A stretch of DNA of 64,000 nt, from contig NC_065877.1 of NCBI RefSeq assembly GCF_933775445.1, positions 20,894,001-20,958,000 of the forward strand, written 5' to 3'. Below are positions 22,200 through 34,916 of the stretch, one piece after another. The translations under genes and the position numbers were made by a program. The stretch is from Argentina anserina (taxonomy: Eukaryota; Streptophyta; Magnoliopsida; Rosales; Rosaceae). Positions within the stretch are counted from its first letter, which is position 1; each line of letters begins with the position of its first letter. The notes below the pieces were generated by a model. It did not search any database. It was given only the letters and a program-made list of their open reading frames with translations, and was not told the origin of the DNA.

Positions 22200-22524
22200 G
22201 AGTCCTAAAAAGTGTAATTCATCCAACTAGGTCCCTTTTTGTACTCTTAAATTTATGGTGTTTAATGACAATGTTTAGTGTACTTTGAACTCAAAGTTGT
22301 TTTTAATGACATCTCTTTTTGAATGCATACATGCAGTTCAATTTGCATCCATATGTTTTTCTTCTTTGTATTTGTGTTAGTCAATCACAGTACCCATACT
22401 TTTACATGGATGATCAATGTAGTACCCAGAAGATGGAGGGAAATGATGTAAAAGAGATATAATAACAATTGGCAGGAAAATTTGATTTGAAACGCACATA
22501 GAATAGGGTTATTTCGGTAAAACT

Positions 22525-23208
22525 CTTTTTTAGTTAGATCCAATAGTGATTTCTAGAAGGCTCGGTTTTAGGAATTCTATTTATGTTTGGTACACGGGAT
22601 AGCGTGTCGAGGTTAGTAGTTTTTGTGATGTGTTTCAAATATTGTTATATGTTATTAAAATTGTCGAAAAACATGTTTTAGATCTATTTTGAAATATATC
22701 TTTGTTTTTAAGTGAAGCATGTCTATTTGTGAAATATGTAGAATTTTTATATATTATAATATGTCATGAAACATGTGAACTTCTTGATTAGTTATGTCAA
22801 AGTAAAGATGTGTCACACTGAGGTATAAGATGTGTGCATTAGGTTCCTGTGAGATGCACTAAATTGATGGATATCTAATAAGAATGGAGGATGCAATGTG
22901 ATGAATTGATGAGATCAATGTATATATGATATATATATTATTTTATAGCGGGTGTAGAAATGGTATCGCTTCACTGGCATATTACATGATCTAGTCGAGC
23001 GTATGGTTTTGCTCACCCACCATTTTTACACTCTTTTGCAGAGAAGTTTAGATTTTACCAAGCTCAGGTTGGACGAACCTAGAAAGAATAGACTAGAAGC
23101 AAGTCTTTTATTTTTCTATTTACATTCCTCCCTATAACATTTAACTCATGCTTCGGGATTGGCGTTTGATGGGGTAAAAACCACCGGCCCCGTGACCGTG
23201 GTGTGACA
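22525..23208 (+). repeat. LTR fragment, copy B
   Basis: Homologous to copy A (7.7-8.5 kb) and to the reverse complement of copy C (34.1-34.9 kb). It ends in GTGGTGTGACA, the same terminus as copy C (GGGCGTGACA on its strand), which marks the 3' end of the LTR. The last 74 bp are also part of the 436-bp tandem duplication that follows. The left boundary is approximate. Confidence 0.5.
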
Positions 23209-24006
23209 TGGGGGACTTCAAACCAAAACCCATAAGAAAGAAAACAACAACGAAATGTGGAATAATAATCATAGCCGATTAAATGAAAGATGAAGACGCA
23301 CAACTGGAATTCGAGTGCATGTAGGGTAAGGGTCTCATGAATTGTTTTTGCTTTCAACTTTTTTTTGAGACTTCGGCAAAGACCGGAGAAGATTTTCCTC
23401 TTCCCAAGCTGAACCCTCATCAAACCAAGAATTTAAAAAACTCAAATCTTTCAGTTTGGACATAAGTATGATGACTATTCATTTTCCAAATCACTCCAAC
23501 AAAATTTGGGTTGTTGAATGCAAGTTTTTACCAAAGCTGAATTTTTATCAACTAAAGTATCATCACGGCTTAACATTTAACTCATGCTTCGGGATTGGCG
23601 TTTGATGGGGTAAAAACCACCGGCCCCGTGACCGTGGTGTGACATGGGGGACTTCAAACCAAAACCCCTAAGAAAGAAAACAACAACGAAATGTGGAATA
23701 ATAATCATAGCCGATTAAATGAAAGATGAAGACGCACAACTGGAATTCGAGTGCAGGTAGGGTAAGGGTCTCATGAATTTTTTTTGCTTTCAACTTTTTT
23801 TTGAGACTTCGGCAAAGACCGTAGAAGATTTTCCTCTTCCCAAGCTGAACCCTCATCAAACCAAGAATTTAAAAAACTCAAATCTTTCAGTTTGGACATA
23901 AGTATGATGACTATTCATTTTCCAAATCACTCCAACAAAATTTGGGTTGTTGAATGCAAGTTTTTACCAAAGCTGAATTTTTATCAACTAAAGTATCATC
24001 ACGGCT
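23135..24006. repeat. Tandem duplication, 2 x 436 bp
   Basis: Positions 23135-23570 and 23571-24006 are near-identical direct copies. By eye they differ at about five positions (for example CCCATAAG against CCCCTAAG, and GCATGTAGG against GCAGGTAGG). The unit contains an LTR 3' end followed by about 360 bp of adjoining sequence. The open frames on the minus strand within it are duplicated artefacts. Confidence 0.95.
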
Positions 24007-24297
24007 TAACTTCGGTTATTTTTTGGGGTATTTCACTATCAACCCAATTTTCAGAAGCTCTTTTTAAAGAGAAATCTACTTCTATTTTTCTTCATTATTT
24101 ACCTAATTATTGCCATTCATTTAAATTTAAATTACAAAATGTCATTATTAAAGGTTAATATATATCGGTGATTAGTTAATGAACAAATTATGGTCTCATT
24201 TATTACCTTAATTATAGATTTTTATAATCCCTAAATAATTTCAGTCTCATAAATAAATAGAAATAATGGAACATTTCCTTAATTACATATCTAGAAG

Positions 24298-24841
24298 TAG
24301 GGCTGTCAATGGGTCGTGTCGGGTTGGGTTCGTGTCGGGTCAAGGTGTCTCGCGTGTTATAAAATGTAAACTCAAACCCAACCCATTTAATAATCGTGTC
24401 AAAAATTTAAACCCAAACCCAACCTATTTATTAAATGGGTTACCCGTTTCCTACCCGTTTAACCCATTTAATAAATATATTTGTCGTTTTAGATAAGATA
24501 ACTAGCTAAAACAATAATCAATAAAAAAATTCATTGTATTACCCACAATTCTAGTTCAAAATGAGAAAAAAATTACTAAACCTTTATATACATATAATAT
24601 TACCATTTTAAATAGCTTGTCATGCGTATTTTATATAGAATTTAGTTCGACTCTTTTATTAAACGTGTCATGCGGGTTAATTTCGTGTTAGCGGGTTAAC
24701 CCATCGTTGACCCATTTAGTAAATGGGTCATAGCGGGTTGACCCGCCGCTGACCCGCTTTTTAATCGTGCGGGTTCAACCCGTTTTATTTCGTGCGGGTT
24801 TCGAGTCGTGTTATCGGGTCGTGTCGAAATTGACAGCCCTA
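24298..24841. mobile_element. Non-autonomous hAT element with GGGTTNACCC arrays
   Basis: Perfect terminal inverted repeats TAGGGCTGTCAA and TTGACAGCCCTA, flanked by an exact 8-bp target duplication TCTAGAAG (24290-24297 and 24842-24849). The interior consists of many GGGTT, ACCCGT and CGTGTCGGGT units in both orientations around an AT-rich centre. No coding capacity. Confidence 0.92.
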
Positions 24842-24849
24842 TCTAGAAG

Positions 24850-26333
24850 CATGGTGTTATAAATGTTCTATTTTTTTTGAATAATTTTAAACTTTCTATT
24901 TTATTGGGAGATTGTGTTCATATTTCATTAATGCAACCTATGTTTGAGGTAGAGATATAAGTATTTTTTCCCTATCTAGTAGGCTTATCTTAATTACAAC
25001 CTATATATATGTGTGTGTGTGTTTATATCTTTTCTACGGATTTTTACACTCACATGTTTGTTAGGTATTCTATCATTCCAAAAATCTATTTTATACGTTG
25101 AATGTGAAATTTATACTAATATGTATGTTTCTATCTATTAGGTCAAAGTATAGAGTGGAAAAAAATGCAAAGTTGAAATTTATACGTACAATGATACGAA
25201 AACAAAAGATTTGAGAACACATATTACATAGGTAACATACCTTATTCATATATTCAAAATATTGAAACGAACAAATGATGCACAACAAGCTTGAAATTCT
25301 TTTGTATGATCAATAAAAGTTGGAGTAGTGTTTGTATTTTGCAACTTTGATATCAGTTATATAAAAAAAACTTTTCTCCAATAAAATTCTGAAATCGAAA
25401 CCTTCAACATTTTTGAAGTTTGAAAAATTAATGGAATGTTTGAATTGTACAATATTTTAAATAGATGTTAAAATTAAGCAAACCAAAATGATCAAAATGA
25501 CAAAATAGACTCATATAAAAAGAATTTGGGTGCAAATTGGAAAAACATTTAGACGCGGGTTTAACTTCAAAAGGGGTGCTCCAATATTAGCTATATCTCT
25601 AATTTCTCTTATATTTGTCCGATATGTAACAGTCTAAGATTCTACCATCTCGTTCTCTCGTCTTTAACTTAGTACTAGAACCAAGAGAGAGCTGCTCCAT
25701 TTTCTAGACGTAGTCGTGCACCGCCGGCAACCGGCCAATGTTCACCACGAAGCCACAACCATAAAATATATCTCTTCACCACTACAAAACCTACTAACTA
25801 CATGTTTGATCTAATTAAGTTCATTCACAACCAATTGAAGAGTGAGATGGTTCACCACCTTGAAGAATTTGCAATAAATTGTGGATCTCCGGCGAGATAT
25901 TTACTATGGTGGTCACCACAACTCCACCGTCGCTCATTCTATTCCTGATGAGAATCGAAGCTCTAGCCATATAAGAGCCAAAATTGGGGCCTTCAAATCA
26001 AGGTTGTGAATTCTATGTCCTTCAAACTCCATCTTCATCTTCGTACTACCACTGTCACGTTCTTCGCCCCAAGTCTCCTCTCCAAATCCTTGAAAATCTA
26101 TATCCTAACATGGATATCCCTTCAATTTCTGACACCGACTAATGGACATTGTTACTTGCGTCGTAAACCCATAAAAATGACGTGATTCATTCTTTTGATT
26201 TGGCGACCACGTATTTGCAAAATGATATTGTTAAAAGCATGTCGCCGGCACGATTTAGGTTAGATCTCCCTTTGATTCAAGTAAATTTAGATGGAAGTAC
26301 TAGTACATATATAACAACCACATGTTGCGTATA
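24850..26333. other. Intergenic, no gene seen
   Basis: AT-rich to 25600, then a more GC-rich stretch to 26300. Open frames are short and lack recognisable motifs. Confidence 0.5.
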
Positions 26334-26422
26334 CAATAAAACCTTTATAAATGAATAGGCTCAGGACTAAGGAAATTTATTATTTAGCGAGATATTAATA
26401 TATCGATAAATTAATAATCTAT

Positions 26423-26624
26423 TGATGCAAAATGATAAATACGAGAGTAATTCAGATAATAAATGTAACTTTATTGAATGATATGATGTCCTATATATAT
26501 GTATTACATAATCACAATCCCGTAAGATTTGGATTTATAATTTATTACAAAGAATCTATCTCTAACAGAAAACCTAATAAGGCTAAGACACACATAAGTA
26601 TAAAATAGTAATTCTCCCGGAACA
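26423..26624 (-). repeat. 3' LTR of the old copia element
   Basis: Starts TGATGCA and ends CCCGGAACA on the plus strand; partner of 32826-33030. Confidence 0.9.
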
Positions 26625-27120
26625 CTCCCCCTTGTGTGGCATGCCTAGGTTGCATGACACACAACGTTGCCTTGGTAAAAACCTTGTCAAGCAAAACAAA
26701 AAACTCTTGGGTAAAACCAAAACTTGATCGAAGGGAAAAATAGCACAACACACCAACTATTAATGATCCTAACATGTGACGTGGACTCCCACTGAAGTCT
26801 ACCAAACTCTAAACTTCTGATAAATAACGCATGCCAATGGTCTTCATATATTTTAAAAAATTAGATTTAGGCAAAGACATAGTGAACAAATCCACAACTG
26901 TGGATTATGAACTCACTTGATTGATATGAACATTCAAGAACTTCTGATGTTGAATATTGTAGAAGAACTTGGTCGAGATATACTTGGTGTTGTCTCCTTT
27001 GATGAATCATAACTTAGTCTGCTCTATGCAAGCAACATTATCTTCATAAATGCACGTAGGTTGATCAGTTGTAGAGACTAATCCACAAAACTCATGAATA
27101 TGATGAACAAGTGATCGTAG

Positions 27121-30100
27121 CTAAATATATTCTTTAACTACTTCATGAAGAGCAATGATCTCCGCGTGATTCGAAGTAGCAACAAGAGATTGGTTAGTAG
27201 ATCTCCAAGATATCGGCGTATTCCCAATGGTAAACACATAACCGGTTTGAGAACAAGCCTTGTGACGGTCAGAGAGGTACCTTGCATCGTCATTACCAAC
27301 TAACACGTTGTTTGATGTCTTTGCACATGAGGAACGAGCAGGACAAGACCGAGCCTGCTCAGTGGCACCGTGAACGGTCTCCACGCTGTGGCATACGGCG
27401 GCAAGGCTAGGGTTGGCGACGGCGGTGGTGTGGGGAGACACTTTGACGGTGGTGTTCTCTATGCAATAGGGGTAGAATAATCCCATGTCGAGGGAACCTT
27501 TCAAATATCGAAATAAGTGCTTGATACCATTCCAATGACGTAGTGTAGGCACGGAGCTAAATCTAGCTAATAAGTTCAATGCGAAAGATACCATAGTGCC
27601 CCAATTGCACTAAGGTATGAAACTTTAGAACCAAGAACTTCTTTATCATCATCTTTAGGATGGAATGGATTCGTTTTGATATCTAGACTTAGGACGACCA
27701 TGGGAGTAGACAATGGACTGCATAGATCCATATTGAAACTTCAAAACATTTTATGCATGTAATTCGACTGATGGACAAGGATACAGTCGGCCCTATGCAC
27801 AAGCTCAAGGCCGAGACAAAATTTCGTCCTCCCTATGTCCTTCATCTCAAATTCCGACTTCAAATAAGACACGGTCTCTTCAATCTCATCAAGAGTACCA
27901 ATTATATTAATGTCATCAACATAAACTGCAATGATGACGGATTCAGAATTTGTCTTTCGTATGAACACGCATGGGCATAGTTCATCATTCATATAACCTT
28001 TCTCTTGCAAATACTTGTGCAATCGATTGTACCACATTCTTCCGGATTGCTTCAACCCGTACAATGAACGACGTAATGTGACTACATGAGCATTCCGTGG
28101 TCTGGAGGCATTTAATGGAGGTAAATGTAGTCCTTCTAGAACTTTCATGTATATCTCTGCGTTTAGATCCCCATATAGATAAGCTGTGACCATATCCATA
28201 AACTGCATGTTTAGTTATTTAGACACTACCCGACTAATGAGGTAGCAGAAGGTAATAATGTCCATAACTATAGAATAAGTCTACCCATAGTCAATGCCAG
28301 GTTGTTATGAGAATCCTTGCGCCACGAGTCTTGCCTTCATAACGCATGACCTCGTTCATCTCATTACGCTTACAAACGAAGACCTATTTATGTCCAACAT
28401 GTTTGACATCTCTTAGAGTCCATTCAACCTTTCCGAAGACTTTTAATGAGTCAAGTTCTACCTGGATTGCTTCCTTCCACTTCGGCCAATCTGCTATGCG
28501 TTCACATTCAGCTACAAAGCGAGGTTCAACGTTGTATTTAGATATGATCTCATGTGTGATGAAATAAGCGAAAACGTCATCAATGCATGTAGTGGCTCGG
28601 TTTTGGACCGATTGCTCACTTGTATAGTTCACTGAGATTTAGTTTTTCTCTGGCATCAAACAAGATTCCATAGCGTCCCACGGTAATACTTGAGTAGATT
28701 CATGGACATAGCTATAATCAAAGACAACTTCATATGATGGAGATTCATCGTTGATGCCGTGTTGTGCCTTAGTCATTTATTTATTTCTAGGCTTTGAATC
28801 CTTAGAGTTTATTGGTCTCCCTTTTTTCGTTTAAGGAGCCGAGGCCGAAGTAGCTCCATGCCAGTCCATCTTCGTGACGCCGTCGATAGGGACACCGACA
28901 ACACCACGACGAACGGTGGTGCCGCCGCCGGCCTCCATCCCAATGTCAAGGGAGGTGCCAACATTGCTAGGTCTAGGAGCTTATCTTCTATGCCTGTATT
29001 TCGGAACATCCAATCGTGCCGGTACATTTGGAACATGTATGTTTGATTTCGTCACTTTAGCAATATCTAGAAATCTGTCAGACATCGAATCCACAACTTT
29101 CTCGAGGTTGATAATGTGTTGCATTTATAACTCACTTTGAGTAGTGCGGGGATCATAATGAGACATAGTGGGGACACACCACGTCAATTCTTGACGTTCA
29201 TATGAAATGATAACATTCTCATCTCTCCCTAACAATGGGAAACATATATCATCAAAGTGACAATCTGCAAATTTTGCAGTAAAGAGATCTCCGGTGGTTG
29301 GTTCTAAGTAGCGCACAATAGTTAGGGAATTATAGCCAACATAGAAACATAATCGTCTCTGAGGACCCATCTTAGTATGCAGTGGAGGCGTAATAGGCAC
29401 ATAGATGGCGCAACCAATTATGTGTAAGTGTGAAATATTGGGTTCGTAACCAGTAACCATCTAGTACACACTAAACGCTTAGTTTTCTGCGGGTCTGAAA
29501 CGAATAAGTGTATAAGAGCACGGGTAGGCACAGCCTCACCGTGTGGAGCACGAGTGAGGTGGTCCTCAAATCGCTTCTGGGACTTGAAAAATGGATGACC
29601 GTGTGAATTCTTGAGAACTCTAGTCATCATATCACGTTTGGGGTGACCAAGACGGGCATGCCAAATCATATAAGTGTCTGAATCACAAAATTTGCGTTCA
29701 ACCGCATATGTTTCAAAAATTCAAATGGAAGTATGATACAAGCCATTCCCGAGACTTTTCATCCTCTCTAAGATGCGGCGTTGGCCTATTTTCTCGAAGG
29801 TAACACAAAGATATTCATCTAAATTCTCAACGTAAGTATCGAGGTGAAAACCATAAGCATGTATGTCCTTAAAACTTAGCAAGGTGTGGGGAGACTTCGG
29901 CGCATAAAAAGCGTCAACGATGTTGAGAGTCATACCATTAGGCAACATGAAAGAAGCGGTGCATCTTCCTTAAATGATGGATTTTGAGTCAATCATTGTA
30001 GTCATCAAATCATTTGAAAACACAAGATCCGTGAACAACTGCATGTGTGGTAGGACAGTGTGGGTGGTTCCACAATCAGCTAGACACTCAATTTCGCTGC

Positions 30101-31839
30101 GGGAAATCTACAAAATGAAAATTAAGAGAGTCAGCGACACATGATCAATTCTAAACAATATGCCGTAGGATATTGTAAGAAAGGGGATCATTTCAAAGTG
30201 CAATCCCATCGAATATATCACATGACAATATTACTACATTCTTCAACTAAACAGTTGGTAAAACATGGTATTGAAACAATGAAATACCAAACAGTAAAAT
30301 AGGGTGGTAAAAGTCATCCAAAACCGATGTAAAAATACACTTAAAGAATACTGGTGAGTGTAGATAACGAACTTGGAGAGAACTGAAAAACTAACTGGAA
30401 AACCATGTCAAAAGAACTCAAAACCAAGTGAAATTTTGACTGGAAAAATATGGCAGCAAAACTGATGGAAATATGCCGGAAAAATGACGAGAAACGATAA
30501 AGAAATCACCGCAAAACTCGCTAGAAACCGGCGTCGACAATGACAGGGAAACCAGACGGCGGCGGCCGGTATGGAGGCCGGAGCTGCAGGTCCGACAGGG
30601 GACGCCAACAAGAACCGGGTAGTGGCGCCGAAAATGCCGGAAACCTTTTCGGAAACTCCAAAACAGTGGCAGAATACTGCTAAGGAGACTAAATGACGTC
30701 AATTTTGACGTTCCGAGGTTTGTTTTCTAAATTTTAATTTTTAAATTCACAATGTAGTGCTATTGGTGTCCTATGTCACCCACAAACGTCCAATTTTAAA
30801 AATCACCTGAGTTGTACATGTTGACCATCATTCTAAGTGTAAGGTAAATAAAACTCTCAAAAAGATCAACTTGTAAACAAGAAAATGAGAAATTTTATTG
30901 AATGACAATCTTTAATTCCAAAATATCACACATGAACTTCTAATTTCAAAATCAAAAGACTATTCCAAAGTCAATGAAAATAACAATGGTGGTCGGCCAT
31001 AACAATACTTGAAATCATCAAGCTAGAAGAAGCTAAAAACGACTATTTAAAGTCGGGAGTATCCATGGTAGTGGCCGGAGGCTTAGCCTTGGAAGCAAGG
31101 GACTCAAGCTTTATGGAGATGTAGTGAGTTTCGATCTCAGGTTCTTCATCCACATGGTTCAATTCGGGTTGTAGAAACTTCTTGTAGGTGGAGTATGCCT
31201 TGATCATCTCCTTGCTAGCTCGACAATTGCGATTAAGGTGCTTGAAGGAGCCACATTTGAAGAATAGAGACTTGCCATTACCAGAATTGGAGGCATGAAG
31301 AGGCACATGGCCTCCTTGAGGTTTTGGACGGGGATGGCCTCCCCCTAAGGGTGCGGCGCTGCCACCATCAAGGGTCCAAGTGTTGGACTTGGGCTGAGAA
31401 TGGCCTGTTACCTTCCACCACTAGAATATTTGCCTTGTTGCTGGTATGGAGCGTTCCTCGCGTGATTCTTTTGCTTAGGAGCTTTCCCATAGTTAGACTA
31501 TGGCGTAGCAATCTTTTTAGTGCCAATATGTCTATTGTTATTGTTGAGAAGGATCTAAGAATGCCTCTCATTCTTTGCCAAGAGCGCCATTAAGTCGGCG
31601 AAAGACTAGATATTCTCATTCTCTACATGAGTGCGGTATGTATGAGCTTGAACCTCATAGTTGATTGGAAACGTGTCTAATGTCTTTTTGAGAAAATCTA
31701 GGTCGGTTTTGATGACACCAACGGTGCCAAGGCCAGATTGCAGGCATAACATATGCTGATTGAAGTCCAATAGACGGATGTTATCCCATCTAATGGTCAA
31801 TTCAAGGAGAAGTTTATCATGAACATTGTTGTACTGCAA
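27121..31839 (-). pseudogene. Remnants of copia gag-pol
   Basis: Minus-strand fragments in several frames. Gag-like segment at 31606-31839. Degraded zinc-knuckle region at 31043-31306 with only part of the Cys/His set. GAG-pre-integrase LWHARLGHP-like segment at 29418-29669 (reads IWHARLGHP). A post-integrase segment follows almost at once (29125-29460), so most of the integrase core is missing. Reverse transcriptase is at 27741-28208 with YGLKQSGRMWYNRL and YVDD. RNase H fragment at 27121-27594 has RYLKGSLDMG and ISWRSTNQSLVATS. Stops and frameshifts separate all parts. No activity is expected. Confidence 0.85.
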
Positions 31840-32825
31840 GCGAAGTTTGTCCCATAATTCTTCCTTTTACGTTCAAGTATTGTCTCTTTTGAGTTGCATG
31901 GATGTGACATCTCATGAAGATGAGAGCTTGAGTCATGGTCATAGGTGGGAAAATAGCAGGAGGGTCGGCAAACATGCCTTGAATCTCTCAACTCCCAAAA
32001 GCGAGCTCCATGTCGGAAACCCAGCAGTGGTATTCCTTGCCTTCAAGATCAAGAAGGCCAAATTCCGGTTGCGATGGCGATGACATCTACAAAACAAATA
32101 CGGAATCGATTAGCTTTAAGTATAATATGAATTAGAAGGGGTGACGTATATAGTCACAAGAAAAATCGATGCATACGGCGATACTCACGATCACACCCAA
32201 AATAGCGGTGTACTCAGGCAGGCGATCACACGAAATCGATTAACTTCCCTTTCAAAACAATCGTGACTCCCCCAGGACCGTCACACGAAAAACATCAACC
32301 AAAGAGAAGAGTTACGAGTTTTCTCGTTTGGCCTCATCTGCGTTATAAGAACAACGAGAGATTGAAGTAAGGTTAATATTGCCCGATATAATATATCTAT
32401 ACGTTAAGAAACGGGAACATTAATTAAAAATTACTTTTGAAGGTGTGGAGAAAACGAGAGTAGTTTCTGTTCAAATTCGCGTTGCTTGCGTGAATATGCC
32501 GGATGAACAATTTTGAATTCTTTGATGCAGGGTCTTGCAAGGCAAAAAGTTGATTTTGTGGGGCAAATGCGTAGGAGGCACTACGGAGTTGCGGGGTTGC
32601 GTGCAGGGGCTGCCGGGGGTGGTCTACAGGGGTTGCGGGGGCAGGGGCTGCATGGTGGGTAAGGACTGCCGGAGGTAATAGGGATGTGCAAGGCTGTCGC
32701 CAACGAGGAGCGTCGACGGAAAGAAGGTGCTAGATGCTAGAATCAAGGGCGGTCGGCGGGGAGGAAAAAAAAAGTTTTCTAGGGCTCTAAAAGTTCGGGA
32801 TTTTAGGGCAAAGTGCGTGATAACG

Positions 32826-33030
32826 TGATGCAGAATGATAAATACGAGAGTAATTCGGATAATAACTGTAACTTTATTAAATGATATGGGGCCCTATGTA
32901 TAAGCATTACATAACTACAATCTCTTAGAATTCGGAGTCCTAATCTATTACAAAGATGCAACTATATCTCTAACAGGAAACCTAATAAGGCTAAGACACA
33001 CAAGGGTAGAATAGTAATTCTCCCGGAACA
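32826..33030 (-). repeat. 5' LTR of the old copia element
   Basis: Partner of 26423-26624. Just inside it the minus strand reads GTTATCACGCAC, possibly a decayed version of a TGGTATCAGAGC primer-binding site. Confidence 0.9.
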
Positions 33031-33436
33031 TCTATTAATTTATCGATTAATTAATAATTTATTAATTTATCCAGGTATAATACATATTTTTCTTTCACTT
33101 TTTTGAAGAAAAAGGAGATTTACTTTTTGTTCATACACCATATTGTTGGATTTATCATGGATACCGTTGTTCAAATATTATATTATCCGATGTATTGTAT
33201 TATTTTATTTGATGATAATTGAATCATAAAAATTCTTCAAGCACATTTGATAAAGGTATATAAATTATGTTCTTATTAATTTATATATTCGATGGGGTTT
33301 ATATGAATTCTCAAATTTCTATTATATTTTTAATAAAATATTAATTTAACACGTTAGTCCCAAATCAGGACCGACAAAAAATATTATTTTAGTGAGATTT
33401 TAATTAATCAGGTATTAATTTAATGAGGTTCTATTG

Positions 33437-34094
33437 TTTCTGTTTATATTTGTTATAGTGAAGGTGGTCGTTGGGGGTTGAGGATCGGTGATCGTCCTCC
33501 GACTTGGTGGTTATCTGTCTAAAATTTATACAAAGTTACCGATACATATAATTTTACCTCTGTAATTACCCGAAGTAAGAAACACGCTTTTTATTTCCTT
33601 GTGGTTCATCAATTTAACAGATAATTGACTTTTGCCGTTAGTGTATTTAAAAGTCCAATTACCAAAACAGCCCTCGTTTTAACCGAATATAATAACAATT
33701 GTCCTGAAGTGTCGGCCTCTCAAGGAACCTGGGCTTTTTCCGAATATAATTGAAGGTAGTTTTTTTTTTATATAAATTAAGCACCCATTTAAAGTAAACA
33801 AAAGTAGTAAGTGTATATAATAGTAATTCATTGTAAAATAAAGTAGTAAATGTAGACTCTCTTTTTTTTTGGTCTAAGTAGACTCATTTTTTCGATTGTA
33901 TTGTTTGGAAGCTTATGTAGTCTTGTATACATTTTTTTCATAGAAATTAAAAGAACATCAAACTAAATTGAACCGGTGTCACACCCCGGTCTTCAAATTC
34001 ACTATCCTTCTTAAAAATATAAATACTTATGGCTCTACACTATAAAATAAAGATCTTAATTTACCACAGATCCTAGGGTTCTAGTCACTGGTTT
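33437..34094. other. Intergenic or repeat remnants, no gene
   Basis: AT-rich. A GTGTCACACCCCGGTC segment at 33976-33992 resembles an LTR terminus on the minus strand, close to the better-preserved LTR that starts at 34109. Confidence 0.45.
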
Positions 34095-34915
34095 GCTCTG
34101 ATACCATTTGTCACGCCCTAGTCCTGAGGTCGGTGGCTTTTAAGACACTAAACGCTGGTCCTGACGCGTGATTTAAATGTTACAGAGTGGAATATAAGTA
34201 AAAAATAAAATAAAAACTTGCTTCTTGGCTCTTCTTTCTAGGCTCGTCCAACTCTGGCTCGGTATGAGTGTGCAAAAGAGTGTAAAAATGGGTAGGTGAG
34301 AAAAACCACGTGTTCAGTGAGTAGATCATGTAATATACATGTGAAGTGATATCATTTTTATATACGCTATAAAATAATTATATATATATATATATATCTC
34401 ACACACATTGATCACATCAATTCATCACATCTCACAATCATTTCTTATTAGATATCTTTCAATTTAGTGGACCCCACTAGTACCTAATGCACCCAACCTA
34501 TATCTTAGTGCGTCACATCCTTAATTCGGCATAACCAATCTAGAAGTTAACATGTTACATGACTTGTCCATAGTAGATCCAACACATAACATATATAAAT
34601 TCCACATATTTCGCAAACATACGTACTTCACTTAAAATATGGAGATATTTTGAAATATATCTAAAATATGTTTTTCGACCATTTTAACAGCATATAAGAA
34701 TATTTGAAACAGATTACATTAACCACTCACCTCGACACGCCACCTCATGTACTAAACGTATACAGAACCCTAAACCGAGCCTCTAGAAATCACCGTTGGA
34801 TCTAGCTCAAACCTCTAGGATGGAAAGAGGATGTCAATACGAACCCGTAGTCACTTGCAAATTTAGAATCAGGGTTACAGATCAAAAATTATGATCAATT
34901 TGTGTAGGAAATAGT
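34095..34915 (-). repeat. LTR copy C with primer-binding site
   Basis: On the minus strand the LTR ends GGGCGTGACA (34109). After two bases comes TGGTATCAGAGC (34106-34095), the tRNA-Met primer-binding site. This identifies the dispersed family of copies A, B and C as LTRs. Homology to copy A runs to about 34906 and then stops. No second LTR or internal coding region follows, so this is a truncated 5' end of an element. Confidence 0.65.
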
Positions 34916-34916
34916 G

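Larger units (their letters stand above)
26423..33030 (-). mobile_element. Old, degenerate Ty1/copia retrotransposon
   Basis: Two LTRs of about 202 and 205 bp with TG...CA ends are flanked by an exact 5-bp target duplication, TCTAT (26418-26422 and 33031-33035). A purine tract (minus-strand AAGGGGGAG) lies next to the left LTR, so the element reads on the minus strand. The LTRs differ at roughly 25-30 positions by eye, and the coding region is broken in many places, so it is much older than the copia element at 10-15 kb. Confidence 0.9.
26334..33436. mobile_element. AT-rich inverted-repeat element split by a copia insertion
   Basis: The left end CAATAAAACCTTTATAAATGAATA and the right end (inverse of CAATAGAACCTCATTAAATTAATA) form imperfect inverted repeats of about 25 bp. 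Inside, short AT-rich segments such as TTAGCGAGATATTAAT and TTAGTGAGATTTTAAT resemble each other. Removing the copia element (26423-33030 plus one target copy) leaves about 490 bp. I see no matching flanking duplication, so its family is unknown. Confidence 0.45.

Noticed and set aside
23079..23859. Two similar minus-strand frames starting MMRVQLGKRKIF
   Set aside because: They are the same non-coding sequence seen twice because of the 436-bp tandem duplication.
28809..29140. Open frames on both strands in a GC-richer patch
   Set aside because: The patch is the variable region between integrase and reverse transcriptase of the degraded copia element.
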